Source of the DNA: CAZGOM01 sp964542875
Lineage (GTDB): Bacteria; Planctomycetota; Phycisphaerae; Phycisphaerales; Phycisphaeraceae
Reading direction: 5' to 3'
DNA length: 5,470 bases
Assembly (NCBI GenBank): GCA_964542875.1
Contig: CAZIWA010000214.1
Location: 1 to 5,470 of the forward strand
Position numbers and translations under genes: made by a program. The notes under the pieces are model-generated. The model ran no database searches. It had not been told where the DNA came from and saw nothing but the letters and a program-made list of their open reading frames with translations. Shown here one piece after another: positions 1 to 5,306 of the stretch (its first letter is position 1; every line of letters begins with the position of its first letter).

Positions 1-649
1 CGACCATGAGGGCGCTGGTGTCGGATTTGCTCATGAAGATGGTGGCGTCGTGGCCGTCGCGGAAATAGTCCTGGCGGAACATGACGTAGGGGGTCTGCTC
101 CATGGCCCAGCGCAGAAGGGCGTAGGTATCCAGGCGGCGGGCGACGGTGTCCTGGAGGGGGGCGTTGGGGCCGCAGGAGCCGGAGAGGAAGTTGAACATG
201 AAGACGTCGGAGGTGGCGCGGTAGGCCGAGCGCAGGACGGTCATGACCTGGGCGTCGGTCATGGTGTTGAGGGCGCCGGAGAGGACGATGGTGTCGGGGT
301 TGGAGGTGCGAAGAAGAGAGGGATCGGCGACGAAGTCCCCGGCGAGGAATTCGGATTTGGGAAGCTTGCGCTCGGCAGCGCTTTTGATGACGTCGGGGAG
401 TCCGTCGACGCCGATGTATTTGCGGTAGGGGATGGCGCGTTCGTTGAGGAAGCCGGCGAAGTCTCCCAGGGAGCAGCCGGCATCCAGGACGGTGCGGTTG
501 GCGAAATTGAGCATCTGGGTGAAGACGAGGAAGCGTTTGCGCTGGGAGAAGGGGCTGGCCCAGAGGGTGACGCCGAAATTGCTGCCGTGCTCGCGGAAGG
601 ATTCGCGGTAGGGGTCGAGGTATTTGTCGGCGGGTTTATCGGTGGACAT
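1..649 (-). CDS. Class I SAM-dependent methyltransferase (3' end outside window)
   Basis: The minus-strand frame from ATG at 649 stays open for 216 codons to the window edge, so the C-terminus is missing. The protein shows a Rossmann-type methyltransferase core: motif I VLDAGCSLGDF (residues 54-64) for the SAM glycine loop, an acidic strand-2 end in YIGVDG (78-83, D82 expected to bind the ribose), LAGDF (102-106), and the motif-IV-like strand DTIVLSGALN (119-128). Later FNFLSG (152-157) and RQDYF/HDATIFM (192-206) resemble the end of a group of roughly 210-230 residue methyltransferases, so probably only a few residues are lost. The substrate cannot be told. Start choice: GGAG lies 8 nt upstream of the ATG, and coding-like sequence begins there. 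It is transcribed divergently from tmk. The fold assignment is firm and the specific function unknown. Confidence 0.88.
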   Translation of the reverse strand, partial: MSTDKPADKYLDPYRESFREHGSNFGVTLWASPFSQRKRFLVFTQMLNFANRTVLDAGCSLGDFAGFLNERAIPYRKYIGVDGLPDVIKSAAERKLPKSEFLAGDFVADPSLLRTSNPDTIVLSGALNTMTDAQVMTVLRSAYRATSDVFMFNFLSGSCGPNAPLQDTVARRLDTYALLRWAMEQTPYVMFRQDYFRDGHDATIFMSKSDTSALMV

Positions 650-685
650 GGTGAGGCTCCGGGCGGGGAGGAAGTGGGAGGTGAC

Positions 686-691
686 TATTCT
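686..691 (-). promoter_or_regulatory. Possible -10 box for the methyltransferase gene
   Basis: Read on the minus strand, TAGAAT sits about 37 nt before the start codon of the methyltransferase. This would give a short leader of about 30 nt. No convincing -35 hexamer lies 16-18 nt further upstream, where the DNA is a C-rich run, so this rests on one hexamer in otherwise GC-rich DNA. Confidence 0.22.
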
Positions 692-720
692 AGACGGGGG
701 AGGGGGGCGTGTGCCTCCTG

Positions 721-774
721 CAGGGTGATTGCATTTGACGATGGTCTCTGCGCCCGGGTGACCGGGAGACGGGT
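721..774 (+). repeat. Dispersed repeat, left copy (octamer-based)
   Basis: This segment aligns without gaps to 5417-5470, about 43 of 54 positions being identical. The best part is its last 24 nt (751-774), with one mismatch. The shared boxes are CAGGGT, GCATTTG-CGAT and GCGCCCGGGTGACCGGG. The 3' part is built from the octamer CGGGTGAC, here once exact and once as CGGGAGAC. Both copies lie outside genes. Confidence 0.7.
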
Positions 775-890
775 TATCGGGTGTCCATCAGGGAGCGCAA
801 AGGCAATCCATGCCCCCATAGGGCATTGACCTTGTATGCCGGTGGCGTTCTCGAAGTCCCCCGATGACCCGATACCCCGACCACCCGGGC
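751..890. repeat. Imperfect inverted repeat with central hairpin
   Basis: The left arm (about 751-792) and the reverse complement of the right arm (861-890) share GCCCGGGTG, then GGG, TATCGGGT and CATC in the same order. The right arm lacks about 7 nt, roughly one octamer unit. Between the arms, ATGCCC (810-815) pairs with GGGCAT (821-826) around a 5-nt loop. The whole could form a cruciform or a long hairpin. No T-run follows, so it does not look like a simple intrinsic terminator. Confidence 0.6.
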
Positions 891-1022
891 GAGCATGCCA
901 CCCATTCCTTCAAATGTCATTGCCTTGCTGCGTTTCGTGTCCTGCGTCCCGCGTCAAGCGTTAAGAGTTTGGGGTTTGTGGGGTGTCTGGCCTGGTTTTT
1001 TGAATTGGTTATCCTAGGCCGG

Positions 1023-1679
1023 ATGACGACCGGCAGCAGCCACTGGCTATCACAACTCAAGGGCAGGTTCATTGTGTTCGACGGGCCCGACGGCTCGGGG
1101 AAGACGACGCAATTCCGTCGTTTTTCGCGTTATGTGCAGGAGCACGGCCTGGAGGTGTGCGAGGTGCGCGAGCCGGGTGGGACGGAGATCGGGGAGCAGG
1201 TGCGCAAGATTCTGCTGGACCCGACGAATAAAGAGGAAATCGAGATCGGGGCGGAGATGCTGCTGTTTATGGCCAGCCGGGCGCAGCTTGTGGCGCAACG
1301 GGTGGCGCCGGCGATCGCCGCGGGGAAGCTGGTGCTGGCGGACCGTTTCATCAGCTCGACTTTGGCTTACCAGGGGGCGGCGGGGGGGATGAACCAGAAT
1401 GACATCCTGGCGGTGGGGCGCATTGCGCTGGGGAAGCATTGGCCGGACCTGGTGGTGATTTTCGATGTGGATGATGCGACGGCGTCGTCCCGGTTGCTGC
1501 CGCTTTTGAAGGAAGACCGGATCGAGCAAAAGGGGAAGGAATTTCACCGGACGGTGAGGACGGGGTTTTTGCAGCAGGCCGCCAACGATCCGGCGCACTA
1601 TTCGGTGATCGATGCGACACGTGCTTCGGATGATGTGTTTGAGAGCATTCTTCATACGTTGAAAACCCGGATGGGATAA
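1023..1679 (+). CDS. tmk: Thymidylate kinase (dTMP kinase)
   Basis: This 218-residue enzyme transfers phosphate from ATP to dTMP to give dTDP in the cytoplasm, the step before dTTP in DNA precursor synthesis. Visible motifs, in order: P-loop GPDGSGKT (21-28), EPGGT (50-54) which contributes to the dTMP site, the family's DR(F/Y) motif as ADRFISSTLAYQG (106-118), and a LID region with DRIEQKGKEFHRTV (165-178). The P-loop lacks the basic residue of the eukaryotic type and the LID is rich in basic residues, as in E. coli-type enzymes. Length fits the family (about 205-215). I chose ATG 1023 because the P-loop then falls near residue 21; the Shine-Dalgarno there is poor (TAGG, 4 nt before). An upstream in-frame start at 864 would add 53 unrelated residues. 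The lipoprotein gene follows after 21 nt. Confidence 0.95.
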   Translation: MTTGSSHWLSQLKGRFIVFDGPDGSGKTTQFRRFSRYVQEHGLEVCEVREPGGTEIGEQVRKILLDPTNKEEIEIGAEMLLFMASRAQLVAQRVAPAIAAGKLVLADRFISSTLAYQGAAGGMNQNDILAVGRIALGKHWPDLVVIFDVDDATASSRLLPLLKEDRIEQKGKEFHRTVRTGFLQQAANDPAHYSVIDATRASDDVFESILHTLKTRMG

Positions 1680-1686
1680 ATCCGAC

Positions 1687-1693
1687 GGAAGGA
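1687..1693 (+). promoter_or_regulatory. Ribosome binding site of the lipoprotein gene
   Basis: GGAAGGA ends 7 nt before ATG 1701. It is the best Shine-Dalgarno match in the window and fixes the start so that a full lipoprotein signal peptide is made. It lies in the 21-nt gap after the tmk stop, which suggests translation from a shared transcript. Confidence 0.6.
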
Positions 1694-1700
1694 CGAGTCG

Positions 1701-2465
1701 ATGTTGAACCGTGCGTTTATTGGGCGTCTGGGTGCTTTATCCCTGTCGATGGCCGGATGCGTGCTGCTGGCGGCGGGCGGGGTGATGCTGACGGGGTGCA
1801 AGAAAACACAAATCAACGAGCTGGAACCGGTGGGGCTTTCGACATCGCAGAAGCTTGATGAGCCCAGGACGATCCTGGTGGTGCCGTATGCGGTGAACAA
1901 CGAGAATGTGAAGCTGGATTCGGGGCCGCTCAAGCGGATTTTGCGCAGGACGACGATTATCGATGCAACTGAAGAAGAGAAAGAACTGGTTCATAAGCTG
2001 ACGCATAACCTGGCGCAGGGCATGGTGGACCAGTTCAAGAAAGCGGGATACGACGCGAAGGTGGTGGCGGCCGAGTCGGATGCGACGGCGGGGAACCTGG
2101 TGGTGGATGGGACCCTGACGCAGGTGGATGCGGGGAATACGGCGCGCAGGACGGCGATCGGGTTTGGCGCGGGGAAGGCGATGGTGCGCGCGGTGACGCG
2201 GGTGGTGTACATGGAAGGCAAGACGCCGGTGCAGGTGATGACGTTCAGCTCCGATGGGGAGACGATGAAGAAGCCGGGGGCGGTGACGACGATGGGCGGG
2301 TCTGCGGTGGTGACGGGTGCTTCGGCGGCGGCGGGTGCGGCGTCTGAGGAAACCGCCAACAATGCGGAGAGCGTGGCGCACAAGTCCGGGCGGGACCTGG
2401 CGGACGAGATTCTGGCGAGCTTTCCGAAGTTGGGATGGCCGGCGAGCAAACCGGTGGTGAAGTAG
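1701..2465 (+). CDS. Predicted lipoprotein with DUF4410-like domain
   Basis: This is a 254-residue protein with a basic N-terminus, a hydrophobic segment (about 11-29) and the lipobox LTGC (30-33). It should be lipidated at C33 and anchored in a membrane facing the periplasm. The mature part starts with a possible beta strand TILVVPYAV (57-65), followed by a charged helix with EEEKELVHKL (91-100). The segment LVVDGTLTQVDAGNTARR (133-150), then IGFGAGKAMVRA (153-164), resembles the DUF4410 family, whose members are mostly lipoproteins of unknown function; I recognise this by eye only. An Ala/Gly/Thr-rich stretch (194-219) precedes the final helix RDLADEILASFPKLGW. The gene sits 21 nt behind tmk, so co-transcription is likely, but nothing indicates a role in nucleotide metabolism. 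Lipoprotein export is well supported, the domain assignment moderately. Confidence 0.85.
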   Translation: MLNRAFIGRLGALSLSMAGCVLLAAGGVMLTGCKKTQINELEPVGLSTSQKLDEPRTILVVPYAVNNENVKLDSGPLKRILRRTTIIDATEEEKELVHKLTHNLAQGMVDQFKKAGYDAKVVAAESDATAGNLVVDGTLTQVDAGNTARRTAIGFGAGKAMVRAVTRVVYMEGKTPVQVMTFSSDGETMKKPGAVTTMGGSAVVTGASAAAGAASEETANNAESVAHKSGRDLADEILASFPKLGWPASKPVVK

Positions 2466-2617
2466 AAGAGAAGTGGAAGAGGTCCTGTGTGGTGGGTCAA
2501 GAGCCAGAGTCAAGAGTTGGGAGTTGCCGGTGGGTTTGTTTTGCGCAGCTTGGCTAAGATGGGTGTGGAACAGGCAATAGCCGGTCGTGTGGTGCGTTGC
2601 ACGGACCGGGAAGGGCA
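2466..2617. other. Intergenic region before the sigma factor gene
   Basis: This 152-nt spacer contains a short direct repeat, GTCAAGAG at 2496-2503 and again at 2509-2516. The second copy runs on into a GTCAAGAGTTGGGAGTT stretch similar to about 954-970 upstream of tmk (14 of 17 positions). TGGAAC at 2566-2571 resembles an ECF-type -35 element, but no -10 element follows at the usual distance. No terminator for the tmk-lipoprotein unit was found. Confidence 0.45.
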
Positions 2618-3268
2618 ATGGTCACAATGTCGTCCGAGTTTGATCTCGACTACACGCTGCGTCTGGCGGCCAAGGGCGACGCCAAGGCGTGGCGAGCCCT
2701 GGTGGAGGCGTACTCACAGCGGGTTTTCGCATTGATCTACTCCCAGTGCCGGAACCAGGAACTGGCGGAAGAGATCACGCAGGCGACGTTTGTGAAGATC
2801 GTGACGCAGTTGGCCAATTATTCGGAACAAGGCCGGTTTGAGCCGTGGCTGTTCAGGATCGCCATGAATAACCTGCGCGATGAGATGCGCCGGCAAAAAC
2901 GCCAGGCCAAGACCATCGACATGCGTTCGGGGGATTCGGATGAATCATCCGGGCCGGTGTGGGCGAGCATGGAAGACAAAGTGGTGTCGTCCGACGGGAC
3001 GCGCCGTTCAGGCTCCTGGTCCGACGGCGATGCGGGGGATGGGGAAGACCCGGCGACCAAGGTGCTGCGGGCGGAACAGGTGAACCGGCTGCGGGTGGCG
3101 GTGGCGAAAATGAGCGAAGCGGATCAACAGATCATCCTGTTGAGGCATACGGCGGGGCTGAGTTTCGCGGAGATCGCGCAGACATTGGGAGAGCCTTTGG
3201 GAACGGTGCTGGCGCGCGGTCACCGGGCGCTGGAAAAACTTCGTAAGGCCATGGAAGAGAAGGAGTAA
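2618..3268 (+). CDS. RNA polymerase sigma factor, ECF (sigma-70) family
   Basis: This 216-residue protein should direct RNA polymerase to a specific promoter set. Region 2 spans about residues 20-93: LAEEITQATFVKI (49-61) is the 2.2 core-binding helix, and FEPWLFRIAMNNLRDEMRR (74-92) covers 2.3-2.4, which opens and contacts the -10 element. Region 4 spans about 155-212, with the helix-turn-helix LSFAEIAQTLGEPLGTVLA (181-199) for the -35 element. The linker between them (about 98-150) is unusually long, acidic and Ser/Gly-rich. Typical ECF factors have 160-200 residues, so the linker explains the extra length. Start choice is uncertain: ATG 2618 and ATG 2627 are in frame behind GGGAAGGG (2608-2615), and TTG 2597 is also possible. 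A membrane protein and an exported helical protein follow, suggesting regulation by an extracytoplasmic signal. Confidence 0.9.
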   Translation: MVTMSSEFDLDYTLRLAAKGDAKAWRALVEAYSQRVFALIYSQCRNQELAEEITQATFVKIVTQLANYSEQGRFEPWLFRIAMNNLRDEMRRQKRQAKTIDMRSGDSDESSGPVWASMEDKVVSSDGTRRSGSWSDGDAGDGEDPATKVLRAEQVNRLRVAVAKMSEADQQIILLRHTAGLSFAEIAQTLGEPLGTVLARGHRALEKLRKAMEEKE

Positions 3269-3428
3269 GGGGATGTTGAAAAGTGTAGAATATGTTCAGT
3301 TGAAAAAGTTTTTGGGGTGTTTGGGCAATAGTTGAGGGGATGATGCGTTTGATTGTGAGATGGCGCGTAAGATACCGCCAAAGGTTTCATCAAAGAGCGG
3401 AATGGGTGAGAGAGAACGGTTAAGAATC
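3269..3428. other. AT-richer spacer between sigma factor and membrane protein genes
   Basis: The gap is 160 nt with the start used here, or 91 nt if the downstream gene begins at 3360. Its left half is clearly richer in A and T than the flanking genes (for example AAAAAGTTTTT at 3303-3313), as expected for a promoter region. TTGAAA occurs at 3276 and 3300, but neither has a good partner hexamer at 16-18 nt. The downstream genes may therefore have their own promoter, which I cannot place. Confidence 0.35.
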
Positions 3429-3959
3429 ATGAATACGTCAAAGAACAACATGGACCCTCAAGCTGGAGACGGCGAACCCGTCGATCCGGTGTTGGATGGG
3501 CTGTTGAACGAGGCGTTTTCGGCCAAGCATGTGGCATCGCCCAAGGGGATGAACGACCGGATCCTGGCGGCGATGGCGCAGGCGCACAAGGCACCAGGCG
3601 TCGATTCCGATGGCAACGAGGGCCACGTTGTGGCCTCCATCGGGGTTGTGCGCTGGGTGTGGGTGGGCATTGCGGCTGCGGCGTTGTTTGCGGTGTCGGC
3701 TGTGCTGCTGTTGCAGAGCGGCGGGCCGGTGGCGGGCAATGGCCAGGTGGCTGTGGAGTCTGGCGCGGGCGGACAGAGCGGTTCCGGGCAGAACGTGGTG
3801 GCGATCCTGGAGATGGAGATGTCTCGGTTCTCTGATTTGGGGAGCAGCGAGAAGGACCCATTGGACCGGGACTTGGCGGCGCTTGACAGCAAGATCGATC
3901 AAATGAATAAGATGTGGATGACCGATCCGCTGCAAAAGACGGGCGCGGGCGAGTTTTAA
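3429..3959 (+). CDS. Single-pass membrane protein, candidate anti-sigma factor
   Basis: I do not recognise a family. The 176-residue protein has an N-terminal hydrophilic part with VLDGLLNEAF (21-30) and PKGMNDRILAAM (38-49), one transmembrane segment at about 76-96 (WVWVGIAAAALFAV and onward), a Gly/Ser-rich stretch (98-121), then a helical tail with VAILEMEMSRFSDL (124-137) and RDLAALDSKIDQMNKMW (147-163). Topology is probably N-in, C-out. Anti-sigma factors often lie directly downstream of ECF sigma genes and have this layout, but the HxxxCxxC zinc motif of the common class is absent, so the role is inferred from position only. The start is uncertain: ATG 3402 follows AAAGAG (3392-3397) at 4 nt, and ATG 3360 is also in frame. 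It is followed after 27 nt by the coiled-coil protein, with which it probably forms an operon. Confidence 0.75.
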   Translation: MNTSKNNMDPQAGDGEPVDPVLDGLLNEAFSAKHVASPKGMNDRILAAMAQAHKAPGVDSDGNEGHVVASIGVVRWVWVGIAAAALFAVSAVLLLQSGGPVAGNGQVAVESGAGGQSGSGQNVVAILEMEMSRFSDLGSSEKDPLDRDLAALDSKIDQMNKMWMTDPLQKTGAGEF

Positions 3960-3986
3960 GCATTCACCTTCTGTAGGCGACATGTC

Positions 3987-4637
3987 ATGTTCAATAGCCG
4001 CTGGGCGATGGTTGTAACCGGAGTATCGATTGCTTCCCTGTGCTGGACTGCGCAGGGTTTTGCAGCGGACGATGATGGGGATTCGGCTGGCGCACCGGGC
4101 GTGACCCGGATGGCTGACGGCCGGGACGGCCGCGAAGGCAGGCCTGGCCCGGGCGGGCCGGGGATGGGCGAGGAGCATCTGGATGCGCTGATCGCGGTGC
4201 TGAAGGATGCGGACCCGGACTTTGCGGCAAAAGTGGAACAGGCACGCAGGAACAATCAGCGTGAGGTGCGTGAACTGCTGGCGCCGCAAGCGCAGCGGTT
4301 GTTCATGATGGCGCAATTGAAAAAGAGCGACCCGGAAATTTATGCGCTGAAGATCGAAGACTTCAAGCTTGTGCGCAAGGCTGAGGCGCTGGCCCAGGAC
4401 ATCAAGAAGACCGAGAAAGACGGCAAGTTCGATGAAGCGAAGGTCAAGGAACTCAAGGAACTGCTGAACAAGCAGTTTGACCTGCGGCAGCAGATTCAGG
4501 AAAAAGACCTGGAGCGGCTGGAGAAAAAGGTGCAGGAGCTCAAAGAGCGCATCGACCGGCGCAAGGCCAACAAAGAGCAGATGCTGACCGAGCGGCTCAA
4601 AGAGATGACGGATAAGACCAGCGGTAAAGACTGGTGA
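3987..4637 (+). CDS. Exported charged coiled-coil protein of unknown function
   Basis: This 216-residue protein starts with a Sec-type signal peptide: RW near the N-terminus, a hydrophobic core at about 7-22, and a likely cleavage site after GFA (24-26), before ADDD. A flexible Gly/Arg/Pro/Asp-rich linker follows (about 40-61, DGRDGREGRPGPGG). From 62 to the end it is almost entirely helical and rich in Lys, Glu, Arg and Leu, with heptad-like spacing, clearest at 135-208 (for example LERLEKKVQELKERI, 175-189). It should be periplasmic or otherwise outside the cytoplasm. The size and helical, charged character recall CpxP/Spy/CnrX-type periplasmic proteins, but I do not see the LTxxQ motif of the CpxP/Spy group, so this is only an analogy. 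A weak AGG lies 9 nt before the ATG. The gene ends the sigma factor cluster. Confidence 0.82.
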   Translation: MFNSRWAMVVTGVSIASLCWTAQGFAADDDGDSAGAPGVTRMADGRDGREGRPGPGGPGMGEEHLDALIAVLKDADPDFAAKVEQARRNNQREVRELLAPQAQRLFMMAQLKKSDPEIYALKIEDFKLVRKAEALAQDIKKTEKDGKFDEAKVKELKELLNKQFDLRQQIQEKDLERLEKKVQELKERIDRRKANKEQMLTERLKEMTDKTSGKDW

Positions 4638-4647
4638 GCGGGGCGGG

Positions 4648-4665
4648 GTCCAGGAAAGCCTGGGC
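4648..4665 (+). terminator. Hairpin just after the coiled-coil gene
   Basis: GTCCAGG (4648-4654) pairs with CCTGGGC (4659-4665), 7 pairs including one G-T, around an AAAG loop. It lies 11 nt after the stop codon. No T-run follows, so it may only be an mRNA 3'-end-stabilising hairpin or part of a terminator that acts together with the next hairpin. Confidence 0.35.
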
Positions 4666-4699
4666 GGGGTTGAGCGTTAAAAATGGTTGAAGATTTATG

Positions 4700-4731
4700 C
4701 TTGGAACACTCTTGTTTCAAGCAGCGTTTTT
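4700..4731 (+). terminator. Possible intrinsic terminator of the sigma factor cluster
   Basis: CTTGGAACA (4700-4708) pairs with TGTTTCAAG (4713-4721), 9 pairs with one G-T wobble and a 4-nt loop, and is followed after 5 nt by TTTTT (4727-4731). The position, about 60 nt after the last gene of the cluster, fits a terminator. The stem is not GC-rich and the T-run is short and slightly displaced, so efficiency is doubtful. Confidence 0.4.
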
Positions 4732-4833
4732 CTGCGACGGTCGGGGTCGCAAAAAGTAGAAACTTTAACGCCAATACAGAGAAGAGATTCTTCAACACCC
4801 ACCGAAGTGCTGAAGAACAAGAAACAATCAATC

Positions 4834-4902
4834 CTTCACCGTGGGCTGCGCTCGAAGACTCGCTGGCTCACGGCTACGGCCTTATGCCCCGATGGGGTGA
4901 AG
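4834..4902. repeat. Inverted repeat bounded by CTTCACC / GGTGAAG
   Basis: CTTCACC (4834-4840) is the exact inverse of GGTGAAG (4896-4902). Inside lie GTGGGC near the left end and GCCCCGATGGGG near the right end, the latter containing its own CCCC/GGGG hairpin (4887-4897). The middle (CGCTCGAAGACTCGCTGGCT) is not fully self-complementary. It looks like an interspersed intergenic element of the kind seen in planctomycetes; this comparison is from memory. Confidence 0.5.
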
Positions 4903-4931
4903 AAAGTGTGTGATGTACGCAGAGGAAAGAT

Positions 4932-4958
4932 AAGACGTGCTCGCGCGGATGAGAGTAT
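4932..4958 (+). repeat. 27-nt direct repeat, copy 1
   Basis: This copy matches 5346-5372 at 26 of 27 positions (shared core AAGACGTGCTCGCGCGGA, then a variable base, then GAGAGTAT). The core can fold as CTCG-CGCGGA-CGAG. Here the variable base is T, which changes one G-C pair to G-T and keeps the fold. The preceding AGAGG is also shared, but with a different spacing to the core. Confidence 0.75.
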
Positions 4959-5010
4959 GGCACCCTGAAGGGTATGGAATTTGGGAGAGTTTTTGGGGCG
5001 TGAGCAAGAT

Positions 5011-5040
5011 ACACCGTAGCCCGTGGACGGTCTACAGTGT
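5011..5040. repeat. 30-nt imperfect palindrome
   Basis: ACACCGTAG (5011-5019) pairs with CTACAGTGT (5032-5040) at 8 of 9 positions, and the interior CCGT-GG-ACGG continues the symmetry after one mismatch. No T-run follows. It could be a cruciform, a binding site for a dimeric protein, or a member of a palindromic repeat family. Confidence 0.55.
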
Positions 5041-5097
5041 GCCCGGAGGGGTTGGCGTTGATGGGGATGGTGGGGTTTTTGAGTGGTTTGCGGGAGG

Positions 5098-5145
5098 TCG
5101 GGCTGTCGCCCGAATACCCTCGCTGGCGCGTCGGGCTAACGCTAC
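5098..5145. repeat. Hairpin plus GTTAGCCCGACGCG-type repeat
   Basis: TCGGGC (5098-5103) pairs with GCCCGA (5108-5113) around a TGTC loop. Read on the minus strand, the adjoining DNA gives GCGTTAGCCCGACGCGCCAG followed by CGAGGGTATTCGGGCGACAG. I remember very similar segments as frequent intergenic repeats in planctomycete genomes. That supports the taxonomic guess and argues against the overlapping open frames being genes. Confidence 0.5.
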
Positions 5146-5204
5146 AACGCCACAACCATGACGCGATTCCAGTTTGAATGATCGAGAAGAAGAATGATAG
5201 GGCC

Positions 5205-5217
5205 GCGCTTTCAGCGC
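5205..5217. repeat. Short hairpin GCGCT-TTC-AGCGC
   Basis: GCGCT (5205-5209) pairs with AGCGC (5213-5217) around TTC. The same GCGCT/AGCGC stem recurs inside the larger hairpin at 5258-5293, so the two probably belong to one composite element. Confidence 0.45.
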
Positions 5218-5257
5218 TTACTGAGAAGAAAGAAGAATCAATCAAAGGGTGTTTGCA

Positions 5258-5293
5258 CCAGGGCCTACGCGCTGGGAAGCGCTGCGACCCTGG
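5258..5293. repeat. Nested hairpin CCAGGG...CCCTGG
   Basis: The outer stem is CCAGGG (5258-5263) with CCCTGG (5288-5293). The inner stem is GCGCT (5269-5273) with AGCGC (5278-5282) around GGGA, with short internal loops between. This layout resembles interspersed 'CCCAGGG...CCCTGGG' elements I recall from planctomycete and verrucomicrobial intergenic DNA. No T-run follows, so it is not an obvious terminator. Confidence 0.6.
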
Positions 5294-5306
5294 CTGTCAT
5301 AAGGTC

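Larger units (their letters stand above)
650..1022. other. Divergent intergenic region with inverted-repeat structure
   Basis: This is a 373-nt spacer between the divergent methyltransferase and tmk genes. The frame upstream of tmk is open back to 864, but that stretch runs through one arm of an inverted repeat, shows no protein family features and would make tmk about 53 residues too long, so I treat it as non-coding. It holds two inverted arms of a GC-rich repeat (about 751-792 and 861-890), a small hairpin between them (810-826), and a GTCAAGCGTTAAGAGTT stretch at about 954-970 that partly recurs before the sigma factor gene. No clear sigma-70-type promoter for tmk could be picked out. Confidence 0.6.

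Noticed and set aside
50..829. Long plus-strand open frame (259 codons)
   Set aside because: It is antisense to the methyltransferase, whose frame has all expected motifs. The translation is a Gly/Glu/Ala/Val-rich sequence without domains, as expected for the complement of a GC-rich gene.
864..1022. N-terminal extension of thymidylate kinase by 53 residues
   Set aside because: The extension runs through an inverted-repeat arm, has no family similarity and would make the enzyme longer than usual. ATG 1023 places the P-loop close to the N-terminus.
2566..2586. ECF-type autoregulatory promoter (GGAAC plus GTC)
   Set aside because: The gap between TGGAAC and the next GGTC-like sequence is about 11 nt, whereas ECF promoters need about 16-17 nt.
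1737..2618. Long minus-strand open frame (293 codons)
   Set aside because: It is antisense to the lipoprotein gene. The peptide is extremely rich in Arg and His and has no recognisable features.
3438..4316. Minus-strand open frame (292 codons) across two genes
   Set aside because: It covers the membrane protein and half of the coiled-coil gene in antisense. Composition is Arg/His/Pro/Ala-rich, and the plus-strand genes have a clear membrane segment and signal peptide.
4687..4968. Possible small gene of 93 codons (TTG start)
   Set aside because: No ribosome binding site, and it runs through a terminator-like hairpin, an inverted repeat and one copy of the 27-nt repeat.
4874..5245. Minus-strand open frame of 123 codons
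   Set aside because: Its central part translates the GTTAGCCCGACG-type repeat (SPTRQRGYSG). I take such peptides as artefacts of interspersed repeats.
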